This document shows, one piece after another, positions 22,828-34,400 of a stretch of 64,000 bases of DNA (position 1 is the stretch's first letter; every line of letters starts with the position of its first letter). The notes under the pieces were generated by a model. The model was not told the origin of the DNA. It did no database searches and saw nothing but the letters and a program-made list of their open reading frames with translations. Made by a program: the position numbers and the translations under genes. This DNA is from Leucosporidium creatinivorum. Its lineage: Eukaryota; Basidiomycota; Microbotryomycetes; Leucosporidiales; Leucosporidiaceae. Location: assembly GCA_001600635.1 (NCBI GenBank), contig BCKL01000015.1, forward strand, positions 213,389 through 277,388, written 5' to 3'.

Positions 22828-24517
22828 ATGTCTGCGTTCGTCTAGTCTCCTACATTCGACTCTACACCTCACTACCGACCCCTCGCCCAAGTCTCGACCC
22901 GAACGGATGGCAGGAAGCCGAGAACGGGCAAGGGGAGAGGGAGATGCTGCAGGATTGAGGGGACTACAGACCAAGGGAGAGCAGGGGCGGTAGCTAACCT
23001 ATGTTCTTGCACCTATACAGCACCACCGTCCCCTCCCTTCAGGACGTCCTTGTCCCCGAGACCCTTCTCAAGGTCCGTCGAATGGAATTTGCTCGAGGCT
23101 CTCTGCAGGGGGAACCTCTGCCCCTGTAGTCGAGCCGGCTAGGGGAAACGATAGCTGACGAATTTGTGACATTTTACAGAAGCGCAAGTCGACTGAGAAG
23201 ACTCGCGAGGAGAAGAAGACCCTTGCCCTTGAGGCCCGCAAGGTGAGGCCCGATGCGCCGATTGGACCGACCGAATCACTCCCCCATTCGACCTCTCTCG
23301 CTCGGTCGGAGCACGCTGTTGGATGTGATGCAGCTGGAGTGCATGGGCGGACGAGATGCTGTTGATTGAGCGCGGCGGGAGGCGGGCGAGGGAGCGATTC
23401 GAGGGAGACGCATACTGGGGGGTCACTTGAGGAGCGATGAGGGACTGTACGAGGTTGCACGGAGGAGGAAATGATGCTTGGGGATGGTATCGTTGCTCGA
23501 GTGCAGCGGAGGGGGAGACCAACGTCAAATCGCCGAGGGGAACGGCTTCGCTGACCCCGCCTCTTCCTTCGCTCCTTACAGGCCCGCAAGGCCAAGCGTC
23601 AGGTCATCTTCAAGCGCGCCGAGCAGTACGTCAACGAGTACAAGAAGTCCGAGCGCGAGGAGATCCGCCTCAGGCGCGCCGCCAAGGCCTCGGGCGACTT
23701 CTACGTCCCCGCTCAGCCCAAGGTCTACTTTGTCATGCGCATCAAGGGGTGAGTTGCTGTCGCTGTACGGTATTCAGAGCGACTCGCTGACCCCGCTGCT
23801 GTACCACAGAATCAACAACATTGCTCCCAAGCCCCGCAAGATCTTGCAGCTCCTCCGTCTCCTCCAGATCAACAACGGAGTGTTTGTCAGGGTCACCAAG
23901 GCTGTCACCCAGATGCTCCTCCTCGTTGAGCCCTACATCACCTATGGGTCCGTCTCCCCGTCAGGAACCTCGGCGATTTCGGCTTCGGCGCTGATGCTCT
24001 CCCTTCCCTTGATCTCCACAGAGAGCCCAACCTTAAGACCGTCCGCGAGCTCGTCTACAAGCGTGGATACGGCAAGATCAACAAGCAGCGCATCCCCCTC
24101 TCGTCCAACCAGGTTATCGAGGAGAACCTCGGACAGCACGGAATCATCTCGATCGAGGTTGGTTTGCTCTCCGTCTCACGCCTCGGGGACTGTACACTGA
24201 TCGGACGCATCTGTAGGACATCGTCCACGAGATCTTTACTTGCGGCCCGGCGTTCAAGCAGGTCTCGAAGTAAGTCGCCACCGTTCGCCATCGCCGAGCT
24301 CTTTTGCTGACCTCGGCGCTCTCTTCCGTAGCTTCCTCGCGCCCTTCAAGCTTTCGTGAGAACCCTTTACCCTCGTCACACGATACAAGCTGACCTTTTC
24401 CCCCTCAGCAACCCCCTCGGCGGAAGCAGGCCTCGCAAGTTCCGCACTTTCATCGAGGGCGGAGAGCTCGGAAAGCGCGAGCAATTCATCAATTCGCTCG
24501 TGAGGAAGAGCAACTGA
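22828..24517 (+). CDS. RPL7: 60S ribosomal protein L7 (uL30)
   Basis: Clear eukaryotic uL30: [20 protein letters not shown], then [40 protein letters not shown], the core [59 protein letters not shown], and the end [20 protein letters not shown] followed by SN. uL30 is a component of the large ribosomal subunit. The first exon is tiny (ATGTCTGC), joined over 22836-23020 with an unusual GTTCGT donor; I chose it because MSATTVPSLQ keeps the frame. Later introns: 23073-23179, 23243-23581 (339 nt, the longest in the gene), then four short ones. The long intron falls between two ARK codon blocks. Highly expressed RP genes in fungi often carry long 5' introns and snoRNAs. Confidence 0.95.
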
Positions 24518-24812
24518 GCGGGCGCTGGATTCGGTGCTGTTTGCTTGCAATGAGGCGAGAGGTGGCTGTTCAGACTGGGGGCGCTGGAGCCGAGGCTCGG
24601 CGAAGGGAGAAATGTTCCCGCGAAGCTCATGAGGCGCCTGCCTGCACAGGCACACAGGGTTACTTCTTTACAAGAAGGAAGGCAACTCGAGCTACCTGTA
24701 CACCACCAACCTGTGAGAACGCGGAAGAGTAAGCGCGCCCTCGACCTTGCTCTCTCCTCCGTCTCACTACTGCTTGTTCGGGCGGCTCATCACGGAGTCT
24801 CGAGGCTGCAGC

Positions 24813-25536
24813 ATGGCCAAGGTGAGCTATCTGCATCATTGTACAGCATTCGCCCCCGCTAACAACTCTACAGGGCGGCTCTCAAGCACGTCCAGCATCT
24901 TCCGGCTCGAAAGGCGGTTTAGCATCCTCCAACTCGCTCGCCGTCGCTCCTCCCGCCTTTCCTACCAACGTAGCGTATCTTACAGCTCCTGCGCCCTCTC
25001 CCGGCCTCCCGAAACCCCTCGCCGCCGTGTATTGCGCTCCCTGCCCTCCTTCGCTCTTCCCCAATCCTCCCCCTCGACTCGCCATCAAAGCACCTACCTC
25101 ACCACTGTGCGGTCAAGCAGGTCTTTACAACGCTGGGAACAAAGCCATCCCCCGAGGAGCGTGGATCCGCGACTACCTAGGCGTCGTACATCTCGAGAAG
25201 GAGGCCGATCCTCAATCCGACTACGACCTATCGCTGGAGCGGCATGAAGACGGCGAGGTCGTCGGTACCGACGCTACGAAACGAGGGAACGAAGCTCGCT
25301 TCGTCAACGACTACCGAGGATGGGCGGAACGGCCGAATGCCGAGTTCCAGCTGAGGAGTTGGGAGGTCAAGGATGGTCAAGGGAAGGTGGTGGGTGTGGG
25401 GAGGAGGATGGCCATTTGGGCAGGGCCGAAGGGGGTGGAGAAGGGGGCCGAGCTCTGCGTGAGCTATGGCAGAGGGTTTTGGTCGGAAAGGCGGAAGGAG
25501 GACGAGAAGGGCCATGATGAAGCGCAAGAGGGATGA
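24813..25536 (+). CDS. SET-domain protein (putative protein lysine methyltransferase)
   Basis: First exon ATGGCCAAG, GTGAGC intron to 24873, then one open exon to TGA at 25534-25536. After ~95 residues of Ala/Pro-rich text the domain starts: NAGNKAIPRGAWIRDYLGVV, LSLERHEDGEVVGTDATKRG, then the core NEARFVNDYRGW (SET NxxRFxNH-like, with Asp-Tyr instead of His-Ser), a MAIWAGPKGVEKGAELCVSY segment and GRGFW. The GAELCVSYGRGFW end fits the 'GEEL...YG..YW' SET motif that binds S-adenosylmethionine. About 220 residues, short for the family; no pre- or post-SET Cys cluster. The substrate is not predictable. Splice signals continue beyond the stop (GTGAGT at 25550, CAG at 25619), so the transcript may extend. 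Confidence 0.8.
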
Positions 25537-26294
25537 TGGGGCCCAGAAGGTGAGTTGTGACATGCTCTTTACTATGCTTATCAGCTTGCGCGAGTGCTGA
25601 CCTCGCCCGCCCTCGCAGAAGCCACTTCGGCGATGGGGCTGGACCTCCATCTCGGCCAAAGCGACCCCTGCAACGCTCGTGCATCATAACGCCGACAACA
25701 TTTGGCCACCATATCTCCCCCTTCGTCACCTCACGCCTTCGCAGTAGCACTCCCGCTGAATCCGCTCGACATTTGACGATGGAGGGAGGAAGGCAGGAGT
25801 GGTGCATGCGATCGCGGTCGTCCAGTCGCGCTGCGTCAGAGTGGCATTCAAGAGGCTGTAGTAAGCTCTATGAGCTCCTGCGTGATCAGCAGAAGGCGAT
25901 GGTCTGTCGTCCAAGCTCGCTCTCCTCTCGGCGTCGGCGCTGACATGACACCTTCTGCCTTCGCACAGGTCCCGAGGACAAGTGAAAGCACGAGTCGATG
26001 TAACGGAGATTTTTGACGTGTTCAACATCGCCCAGCGCAGCGCAGGCCGTTTCCTCCCTGGCGGTCAAGTCTGAGCCGAGAGAGGGAACGCCGAGGGAGC
26101 GTTTAGAGCAGCTCGCTCGCAGATTTGATAGCCTACAAGAGAGCAACTCATCTCTCTCTCGATCCTGGGCGACTGCTCCTACACTAGAGCTCGCCAAAAT
26201 GTCACTTCCCAGCGGCTCGGCGCGCCTTCACCTTCGCTCCAGCCTCGAGCTCTGACTCTTGCCTTCTTCCAAATCACTCGACTCGCTTCTCACG

Positions 26295-29065
26295 ATGAGC
26301 AGCAACAAGGAAAAGCGTACGTATTACTCATCTCGCTCTGTATGGCTCTTAGCCCCTCGAACGAGAGCTGTAGGGCTACAGCGACGCGTGCAGCGCTCGA
26401 ACGCGACGAGGCTCGAGCGTTTGTTGACTGCAGCAGGTCGGAGGCAGCTCTCGAAGGCTTGTAGCTGAGTGGGAGAGCAGAAGAAGCGCTATGCGTGCGC
26501 TGTTGAGGTGCAGGTTGTGCTCGACGGGCGTACAAAGGCGGCAGCGAGCGCACTGATGAAAGCTGACTTCTTTCTGCCCCGATACAGCCGCCAAACGAGC
26601 TCGCTCGTCTACCCCTTCATCTGCTGACGAGGAGCACGGCGTCAAGCCCATCTCCAAGGACGGACTCGAGCTGCTGCTGTCGATGCCGCTGGACGTCGTC
26701 GCCGAAGTGAGCTCGCGGCTCTCTCTGCGCTTTGGAGACCTTAGTTGACCACTCTTCCTCACCACCGCACAGGTCTGCTCGCATCTTCCCGTCCCCGACC
26801 TCCTCAACCTCGCCCGCACATCCAAGCTCCTTCGTTCGCTTTTGCTCTCTCGACAATTCCGCCCCGTGTGGTCTCGCGCTCGCCGGGGCATGAACCTCGG
26901 GCTGCCAGACCTCCTCGAAGCCATCGACATGGACGAAATCCAGCTCGCGGTTTGGATGTTCGGAAGCGGAAAGTGTCAGGTGAGTCGACTGTCGAGCTCT
27001 GCCGAGGGCCGAGGGACGAGCTGACTCTTGTATGGCTGCAGCGCTGCAACGTCTCGAGCTGGCAAGGTACGTCGATGAGGACTTGGGAGCTCATGATTAC
27101 CGAGTGCAACAAGTGCCGCGAGTCGAGGTGGGTTTGCCTTTGCTTCGGCCGAGTGCCCCTTCACTGAATGCCCATCCCTCGGCGCAGCCTCATCCCCGTC
27201 AACAAGCTCAAGCGTGGTCTCCGTGGGGGCATGGCGGACCTGCATGAATATACTCTTGACTGTGTCCCTACTTGTGCGCCATCTTGCTTGCTCTGCTCGC
27301 CGCTATCGGCTTCGCTGACCTCTCCATCCTCGCCAGACACGCCTCCCGACCCCTTCGCCTACTACGGCTACGGCTACGGATCCAGCCGCCGCAACAAGAA
27401 CCCCGAGCCGACCGTCAGCCGTCGCGACATCGTCACCAAGGTCAACGACAGGCTCAACAAGCTGCAAGAGCTCGACGAGCAGGAGACCGCCGAGCGCGCC
27501 ATCCTCCAGCTTCGCGCCAAGGGCTCCACGTCCAAGAAGGCCATGGCGACCGTCTCGATCGAGTGGGATCTCGATTCGCCTCATACTGGTCGTGTGGACG
27601 CTTTCGTCGCCAAGAAGATGCAATGGCTTGAGGACTTCAAGACGGTGAGTGCTGCTCGCTGGACTCGGCGAGTAAGAGGACGGCTGGCTGACGCTCTGTC
27701 GCTTCTGCAGGAGGCGAATGCCATCAAAAAGGGAGTCAGCAAGTACGATGCTCAGCTTGCCAAGCTGGCAAGGGAGCAGGCCAGCCGCGAGAACGCCGCC
27801 AAGCGCGAGAAGGAGGCTGCGTAAGTCGCTGCTTCGCCAAGCGAGCTGGCAGGACTCGACTGAGCCTTCGCCCACATCTCACAGTCTCAAGAAAGCTATC
27901 ATCGCTAGCGGATGGACCGAAGAGCTGTACGAGGAATCGTCCTCTCAAGCCGTAGAGGGTCAAGCTGACCACCTCAACCCCTCGTGCAGCTACTACACTT
28001 GGCTCGGTTCTCGCGCCTGGAGTTCGAAGTCATCCGAGTCGACTCCTCAGAACAACCCCGAATGTGAGTCGAGCTGCCACTAATCCTCCGCGCATCGCAG
28101 CTGACGGTCGACTCTCCCTCGCCGAATCGCAGACTGGGCCGCCGCCAAGGCTGCCGCCGAGCAGACCCTCGCTGCAAGACAGGCTCACGAGCAGCAGCAG
28201 CGAGATCGCAGTGCTCTCGAGTCGCGCCAGGCAGCTCGCAAGATGGCGGTGGCTGAGCGCTTCCGCTCGCTCCGAGACGCTGAGACAGGCGACGCGATTC
28301 ACACCTTCCCTCACATCGAGACCTTCTACCACTTCGAGAACGTCAAGCAGTTCTGGGAGAAGGACGACGGTGTCAAGCTCGACGACTCGACGTGGGCGAG
28401 CAACCTCGGCGCCGTCAAGAAGCAGATCGCCGCCTTCGTCGCGCAGAAGCGGATGGAGGTGACGAGGCAGATTCTCCTTGCCACGACGAATGCTAGCTAC
28501 GCCACCCTCTCCAACTCGCCCGCCGACTATTCGCCTACCGACTACCCTTCGGTCTGGTACACTCCTGTCACCCGCCAATTCTTCCAGCCTTACAGCTCGC
28601 CGAGCCTGCGCAAGTACCCCGATGTCCTCTCGAGCACTCGCAGCACCGGCTACCGATACTCGTACAGCGCCTACAGCTACAGCTACCTCGACACCTCCCG
28701 CGAGCGCGTCCAGACGATTCGCGCCATCCTCTCGGCTGCTAGCTTGGACGAGGCGACCGCCACGGAGGCCGACCTCGACGCTCTCGGCAGCCATCTTCAC
28801 TGGGTGCAGCAGCCAAAGTCGCGCAAGAAGCGCAGAGGCTCGGGCTTTACGTGGAAGCAACTCGTGAGTCGCGCTGAACCATTCTTCCCTTCTCGGCGCT
28901 GATCTGCTCGCTTCCCCCATGCAGATCACCGAGGTCGAGCAAGCTCGTCGGGGCCGAAACAAGAATCTCAACATCTCCATTACTCTCGCCCCCGACCCCA
29001 ACGCCGCTCAGTCGACGAGTGCCGGAGCTGTAGATGAGGAGGGTGAGGACTCGGATGATGAATGA
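26295..29065 (+). CDS. F-box protein, copy A of a dispersed pair
   Basis: Ten or more exons. The N-terminus MSSNKEK and a Ser-rich stretch lead to LLLSMPLDVVAEVCSHLPVP followed by DLLNLARTSKLLRSLLL, a clear F-box (Skp1-binding). A Cys pair (ITECNKCRESR) follows, then FAYYGYGYGSSRRNKNPEPT and coiled-coil text (VNDRLNKLQELDEQETAERA; LAKLAREQASRENAAKREKE). Further on are HIETFYHFENVKQFWEKDDG and a Tyr/Ser-rich block (STGYRYSYSAYSYSYLD), then an acidic end (DEEGEDSDDE). Exon order and several text blocks match the gene at 44.2-47.2 kb (FW.KDD / FWELDEDD; IRAIL.AA.LDE.TATE.DLD.LG), so they are paralogues. The intron at 27927-27989 is 63 nt without in-frame stop, so retention would add 21 residues. 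Confidence 0.85.
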
Positions 29066-29319
29066 GGGGCGCGAGACGATGGCTTGAGGGGACGTGCACT
29101 TCGGTGTTGCTTTGCGTGTAGCTTGATATCGATCTACTTCTTCGCTTGATCCGCTGTGCGCCACAGAAATGGATTGCGAAGCAGTCGACTCAACAGCCGA
29201 CGTTGCGCAGGCCTTCGCCGAGCGCGTTGACCTTCGATGAGGGCTCTCTGTTCCGCTCGAGTAGAAGCGAGAACACATCGCTAAGGTGCACTTGACTTCA
29301 CTACCATGTCCAACCCCCT

Positions 29320-31037
29320 TCACTGCTCCTTGCCTTCCTTTGATGCCAGCTGCTCGGCGGCCAGCTTCTGCTCGGCCTGGAGCTTGCGATACGCCTGTTC
29401 GAGGGACGAGGAGGGCGGGTTCAGCCTTCCGGTAAATGGAGGAGCCTGAGTGAATGCTCAGGACGTACATGAAATTTCTTGTCGGTGCCGAAAACTGCCA
29501 GAAGAGAGCGCCGAACATCAGCGCCGAACGAAGCGAATAGTCGCCTGAAGAGCTTCAAGAGACCCAGAAAAGGACGCACTCCAATCTAGATAGCGAAACG
29601 AGGATGCATAGCACTCGACAAATCTGCAGGGCGGGGCAAGGTCAGCGCCGAGAGCTTCGCCGAAGGGGGAGCAACCGACTCGCTTCTCGTGGTGGTAGTC
29701 GTGGTGGCTATGCGGCGAGAAGTCAGTATAGTCTTTGGATGTTTTCCGAGTTCCGGACTCACCTGGCGCCACTCCACAGAGGGAAGAACTTGTTCAAAGA
29801 CCAAGGGAAGTCGTAGCCGCTGTGGCTATCGATGGCCTGGAAAAGGCGAAGCGAGATCCAGACGTACTGCGAGTAAGAGTGTCAGCGCTCCCGCTCGCTG
29901 CTGAGCAAAAGGGAGAGCTCACCATCGTCAGAATGTGCATATTGCCTCCACTCCACCAGCAGTAAGCGAGAGGACCGCAAACCGTGCCCGCTCCGAGCAC
30001 CAGGGTCTCAATCGGATGAGCATACTCTGCCGCAAGTCCGAAGGGCGCCGAGTAGGTGTGGTGCAGCTTGTGAATCCGCTTGTACAAGTAGGGGTAGTGG
30101 AAGACGCGATGGCCGAAGTAGTGCCAAGCGTCCTCAAAGACGAAGAAGATGGCGATCTGTGGGAAGCTGGTCAGCAAATTTTTCTACAGGCGTCGAGAGA
30201 GCCTTAGTTGGGCCGCGCGAGCAGCGCCTTCCGTTGCCAAAGCTATCGCCGAGCTCGCGTCGCTCTTCGTTCACTCACTTACCTGGTAGACCATCTGTAG
30301 GTACGACGGTAAGGGCAAGTGATACGTCTTCATTCCTACTGCTGCTGCCATCGGGTAGAAGGCATAGATCTGGGGTAAGGAGCCGAAGCACAAAAGTTAG
30401 CCGACCCTTCTTCCCTTCTCAAGTTAGAGGACTTACTTGAGGTAGCTCGACCGTGAAGTGGACGAGAAGAACAGCTTTGGTGCATTCCCATTGCTGTTTG
30501 GCGCTCGGTAGCTTGTTCTGCGCGGGCAAAGGCAGCTGAGGTGAGCTCAGCTGCCATCGCCGAAGCGCCCTCAGGGCCCTAGCCCTCGAGCTTGAAAGTG
30601 TGGAGGGTGTCGAGGGAGGAGCAGATACTCACCGGCTGCAGCTTCCACCGTCTGAAGTAGGGCACGGCGTCGACCGCGATCCATGGGAGGCATCGGCCGA
30701 AGTAGACGAGCTGGGAACGGGGTGAAGACGGTCAGCTCTGCTTCGCGACTCGGCGTCTCAAGTGGTATGCTGAGCTACAGTTGCTCATGTTATGCAGCCA
30801 TCTCTCGACACCTCTGTAGTCTGCTCGAAAGCTCACCTCATGCAGCAGGAAACTCATGATGCCCGTAGCGAGCACTGGATCCTCGAAGTACGAGTAGTAG
30901 GTGAACCACAGCCGCTCGAGAAGACCGAGCTGGGCAGGATTGATGGTGGAGTACAGAGTCTGCTGAGAGACGGATGCGGTATCGATGAAGGCAGTTGCGT
31001 TCGCCTTGAAGGCTTGGAGAAGCTCGAAGGTGGCCAT
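29320..31037 (-). CDS. ERG25: C-4 methylsterol oxidase (ERG25), fatty acid hydroxylase superfamily
   Basis: About nine exons. The start is [20 protein letters not shown]. The di-iron histidine boxes are present: [20 protein letters not shown] (HRVFH), [20 protein letters not shown] (HKLHH, then H in YAHPIE), and [20 protein letters not shown] with the C-terminal HxxHH box. The end is [20 protein letters not shown] with a Lys/Glu tail, typical of ERG25, the oxidase that removes the C-4 methyls with ERG26 and ERG27 in the ER. Reading box three needs a GC-AG intron at 29624-29683 (GCGAGT ... GGCGCTGACC ... CTGCAG) followed by FVECYASSF, a good family match. ERG24, the preceding step, is at 20.5-22.4 kb on the other strand. 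The stop is TGA at 29320-29322. Confidence 0.93.
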
Positions 31038-31468
31038 AGTCGACCGAGCAGAGACGATATGAGGGTGATGTAGGGTGCTAGGCTTGGAGAGTGCAGGAGA
31101 TACTTGCAGGAAGATGAGGCAGGAGAAAGACCCTCTTCAACGACTCGAACAAAGATTCTCTTCCAACCCCCGAGCTCAGCGCCCGGCCCATCGCTACTTC
31201 TCGGGGCTTCGCTCATCTGCACCGACTGGACGCGAAGACCTCCTCCAGCTTTCGTGCGATGCTACGTGGGTGACTGAAGGAGACGGAAACGGCACCTGAG
31301 ATGCAGAGAAGACCAATCCTTCGCTCGGCTCTCGTTTGGCTGCTCTCGGCGCTGGGAAAGTCGAGTATGGCGAGTCAAAATAGTACGTGATGGCAAAACA
31401 AAGATCTACAAGGGAGAGAGAAGGGGTACTGATTGATGCGGTAAACTAAGAAAAAGGAGAAATCATCC

Positions 31469-34400
31469 TCAATACCCCTCCATCTCGGCGCTGCGAAGGC
31501 TGGCGGCCGTCGCTGCCTTCTTCTTGTTGGACGAGCCAAAGTTGTAGAAGGACAGCACCTTGCTCCTCGCCTTGCTCTTCCTCCCTCCACCCAACCCTGC
31601 ATCTCCCCAATCATCGCCATCGTCGCCCGTGCCGCGAACGGAGTAGGCCGACCGAGCGCCTTGCTGATGCGCGTAGGGGAGGTTTGGCCGCTCAGGGAAC
31701 GGGTAGGCGGAAGGCTCGTTGCCATAGACTTGGTGTTGACCGTTGGCTTCGGCGGGGAGGCAGGGAAGGGACTTCTGGAGGCGAGGTTGAGGAGGGCCGG
31801 GTGAGGGGAAGTTGACCTGGGAAGAAGGAACGAGGGGAGGCGGAACGTTGGTGTTGGGCGATTCGAGAATTTCGGTATCGCCAGCGCGGTCGTCGTAGGC
31901 GTAAGGCTCGGGCGAGCCAGTGCGCGGAAGGACGAGGTTGGGCGCATCAAGCGAGTCGCCGCTGAGCCGCTGCGAGGCGTTGAGTGCTCCTCCTCCGGGG
32001 TAACCGATGGGAATGGGAGCGCGCTGCTGCTGCTTGCCCGACCGGGCTGAGCTGTACGACCCCATCGTCATGATGCTGCCTCGGTCGGCGGGGACGCCGC
32101 CTCGAGAGGAGTAGTCGCCGGCGGAGAGAGGTTGGCCCGAGGACAGGCGGAAGTGGGAAGGTGGCTGAAGGGGAGGAGGAGTGTAGGGAGGACCGCCGAA
32201 CGAGTCGACGGAGGAAGTGGAGGGCGAGCGGCCGTGATAACGAGGCTCGTTGGCGAGTGCCGAGAGAGGAGGGGGAGGCGCGAGTTCGTGATCGTCGTCG
32301 TAGTCAAGCGGGACGCGAGGGGTAGTTGGTGCTGATACCGAGCCCCCTTCTCGCTTCTTGCTGCCTCCCACCAGCTTGCTGAAGAAGCCCTTGACGCCCT
32401 TCTTCTTTGGCTTGGCCCACATCGTCTCCCGCTGGCCGTCCAGCGCTCTATCCCGCTCCTTCTCGACATGCCGATCGACCGCGGGATCCGACATCGAAGG
32501 ATAGGTCTCGTAGGGCGCGCCGTAGCTCATGTGCTTGTCCATGGAAAGGCCGACGTGCATGTCCATCATCGAGCCCGACGGGGCGAACGAGGGTGCGAAC
32601 GAGAGGACCGACTGCGAGGCGCTCTGCCGGAACTTGCTCCAGACGGAACCTCGTCGCTCGTCGACGCCGAGACTCGTGCGCGCCGGCGAGACGCTCCTCG
32701 GGCTTCCAATCGAGCGAAGGTCGGTCGAGCTGCGACCGAACTTGCCAAAGCTGAAGCCTTTGATCGATGAGGAGCCTGAGCTGGGCGTAGGAGGGCCGTT
32801 GGGATCCTTGGAGCCGGGCGAGGAGAAGCGACGATTGCTGTTGGCGAGCCAGGGCTGGTCACCGTGCGAGTAGCTGCGTACGCTGGCGGCGGAGGAGGCG
32901 TAGGGAGGTTGAGGGACAGGCATGGTAGGGTAAGGTTGGAGGGAGAGGGTGGAGATGCGGGCGGGATCCTCCTGACCTCGACTCTTGCCGCGAGCGCGAG
33001 TCTGTCGGTCTTCCTGCAAACTCTCGGTGGCGAAACCGTTGGGGAGGAGGGTGGATGCTCGACTCCGACTGCTACTGATGCTGCCGAGGAAGGCGGGTGC
33101 GGATTGGCGAGCGTCGGCGACTCGGGCGGCGGAGGCGCGGTCTCGTTCGGCGGCGGTAGCCTCGCGAGCTTGTCGTTCGAGTTCGATGAGGTGGATCTGG
33201 GTTTGGAGGTAGCCTTGAAGGGTCCGCCAGCGATGAGCCGAAGCGGGAGGGTTCTGCGAAAGAGGGAGAGGTCAGCTTCGGCGATCCACTTCTCGGCTCA
33301 GCAAAAACTCACCATGCTCGTCCAAAGCTTCAAGCTCGCCGTCGTCAACGGCTGACCTCTCCCAATCCTCTTCCTCGGCGGCACGCCATACGTCGAGCTC
33401 CTCCCACCCGCACTCTCCCTACTCCCGCCCGCTACACCTCGCTCCAAACTCCTCCTCCTTGACCTCGTCCCCCCCGAGCTCTCCTCACTCCCCCCACCGC
33501 GATGATCCCCACTAGTTGTCGCTCCCCCATCCTCCGCATCCCACCTCATCGCCTCCTCAAACTCGGCATCGCTCTCGCGATCCCAAATTCCCTCGCCGAC
33601 GACATCGACATCGGCCATGTCCCTATCGCGCATCATGCACTCGACGCAGACCTCGGGCTGCTGGACGAGATGTGGTGGAAGTTGACCGCCGGTGGAGAGT
33701 GGTCGAGGACCGGAGTACTGCTGCTGAGGAGGGGCGTATTGGGCTGTCGGCGAACCGGCGGGGGATCCTGGACCTGTTGGTGAGGTGGGAGCGGGGCCGA
33801 GGAGTTGGTGCTGAGGTAGAGGAGGGGAGAGCGAGTTGCGAATGATGGAGTTGCGACCGACGCCGACCATGGAATGCGAGAGGTCGGAGGGGAGTTCGAA
33901 GGAAGGGCGGTCGCCGTTCGGTGCGCCGGCGCTTCCTCCTGCAATATCGCCGAGATACTGCCCGCTTGTACTACGCTGTACGCTGCTCCCCCCCAACACC
34001 TCGCTCTGATCCCCTTCGCGTCCCTTGCCCTTCGCATTGACGGCGCCGCCGCCGCTCAAGCTGGGGTAAGCGCCGTCCATCGAACTAAAGTAAGGCATCG
34101 ACTCTGGTCGACCGATACTGCTGGGACTGGCGTGAGGAGGGTAGGGTCCTCTGTCGTTGACCGAGAAGGCGGCGGCGGGAACGAACGAGGGGATGGTGGA
34201 GGACCGAGCGGAAGTGGTGGACATGCGATAGCCGGACCCGCCAGCAGTAGCGCGAGAAGACTCGCTAACGATGCGACCTCCTGGGATGCCGTAGAGAGGC
34301 GAAACGTTCGAGTCGCGTCCTCTTGAAACGATGGGATCCTCGTCGCCTTGACTGCTTCGTCGCGCCTCGACGGGAATGGGCGAGTATTGCAGCGGGAGAG

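Noticed and set aside
25726-26255. Genes on either strand between the SET and F-box genes
   Set aside because: Plus-strand splice signals exist (GTCTGT 25901 ... GCACAG 25969) and a helix-like ORF at 26013-26255, but no consistent start or frame connects them.
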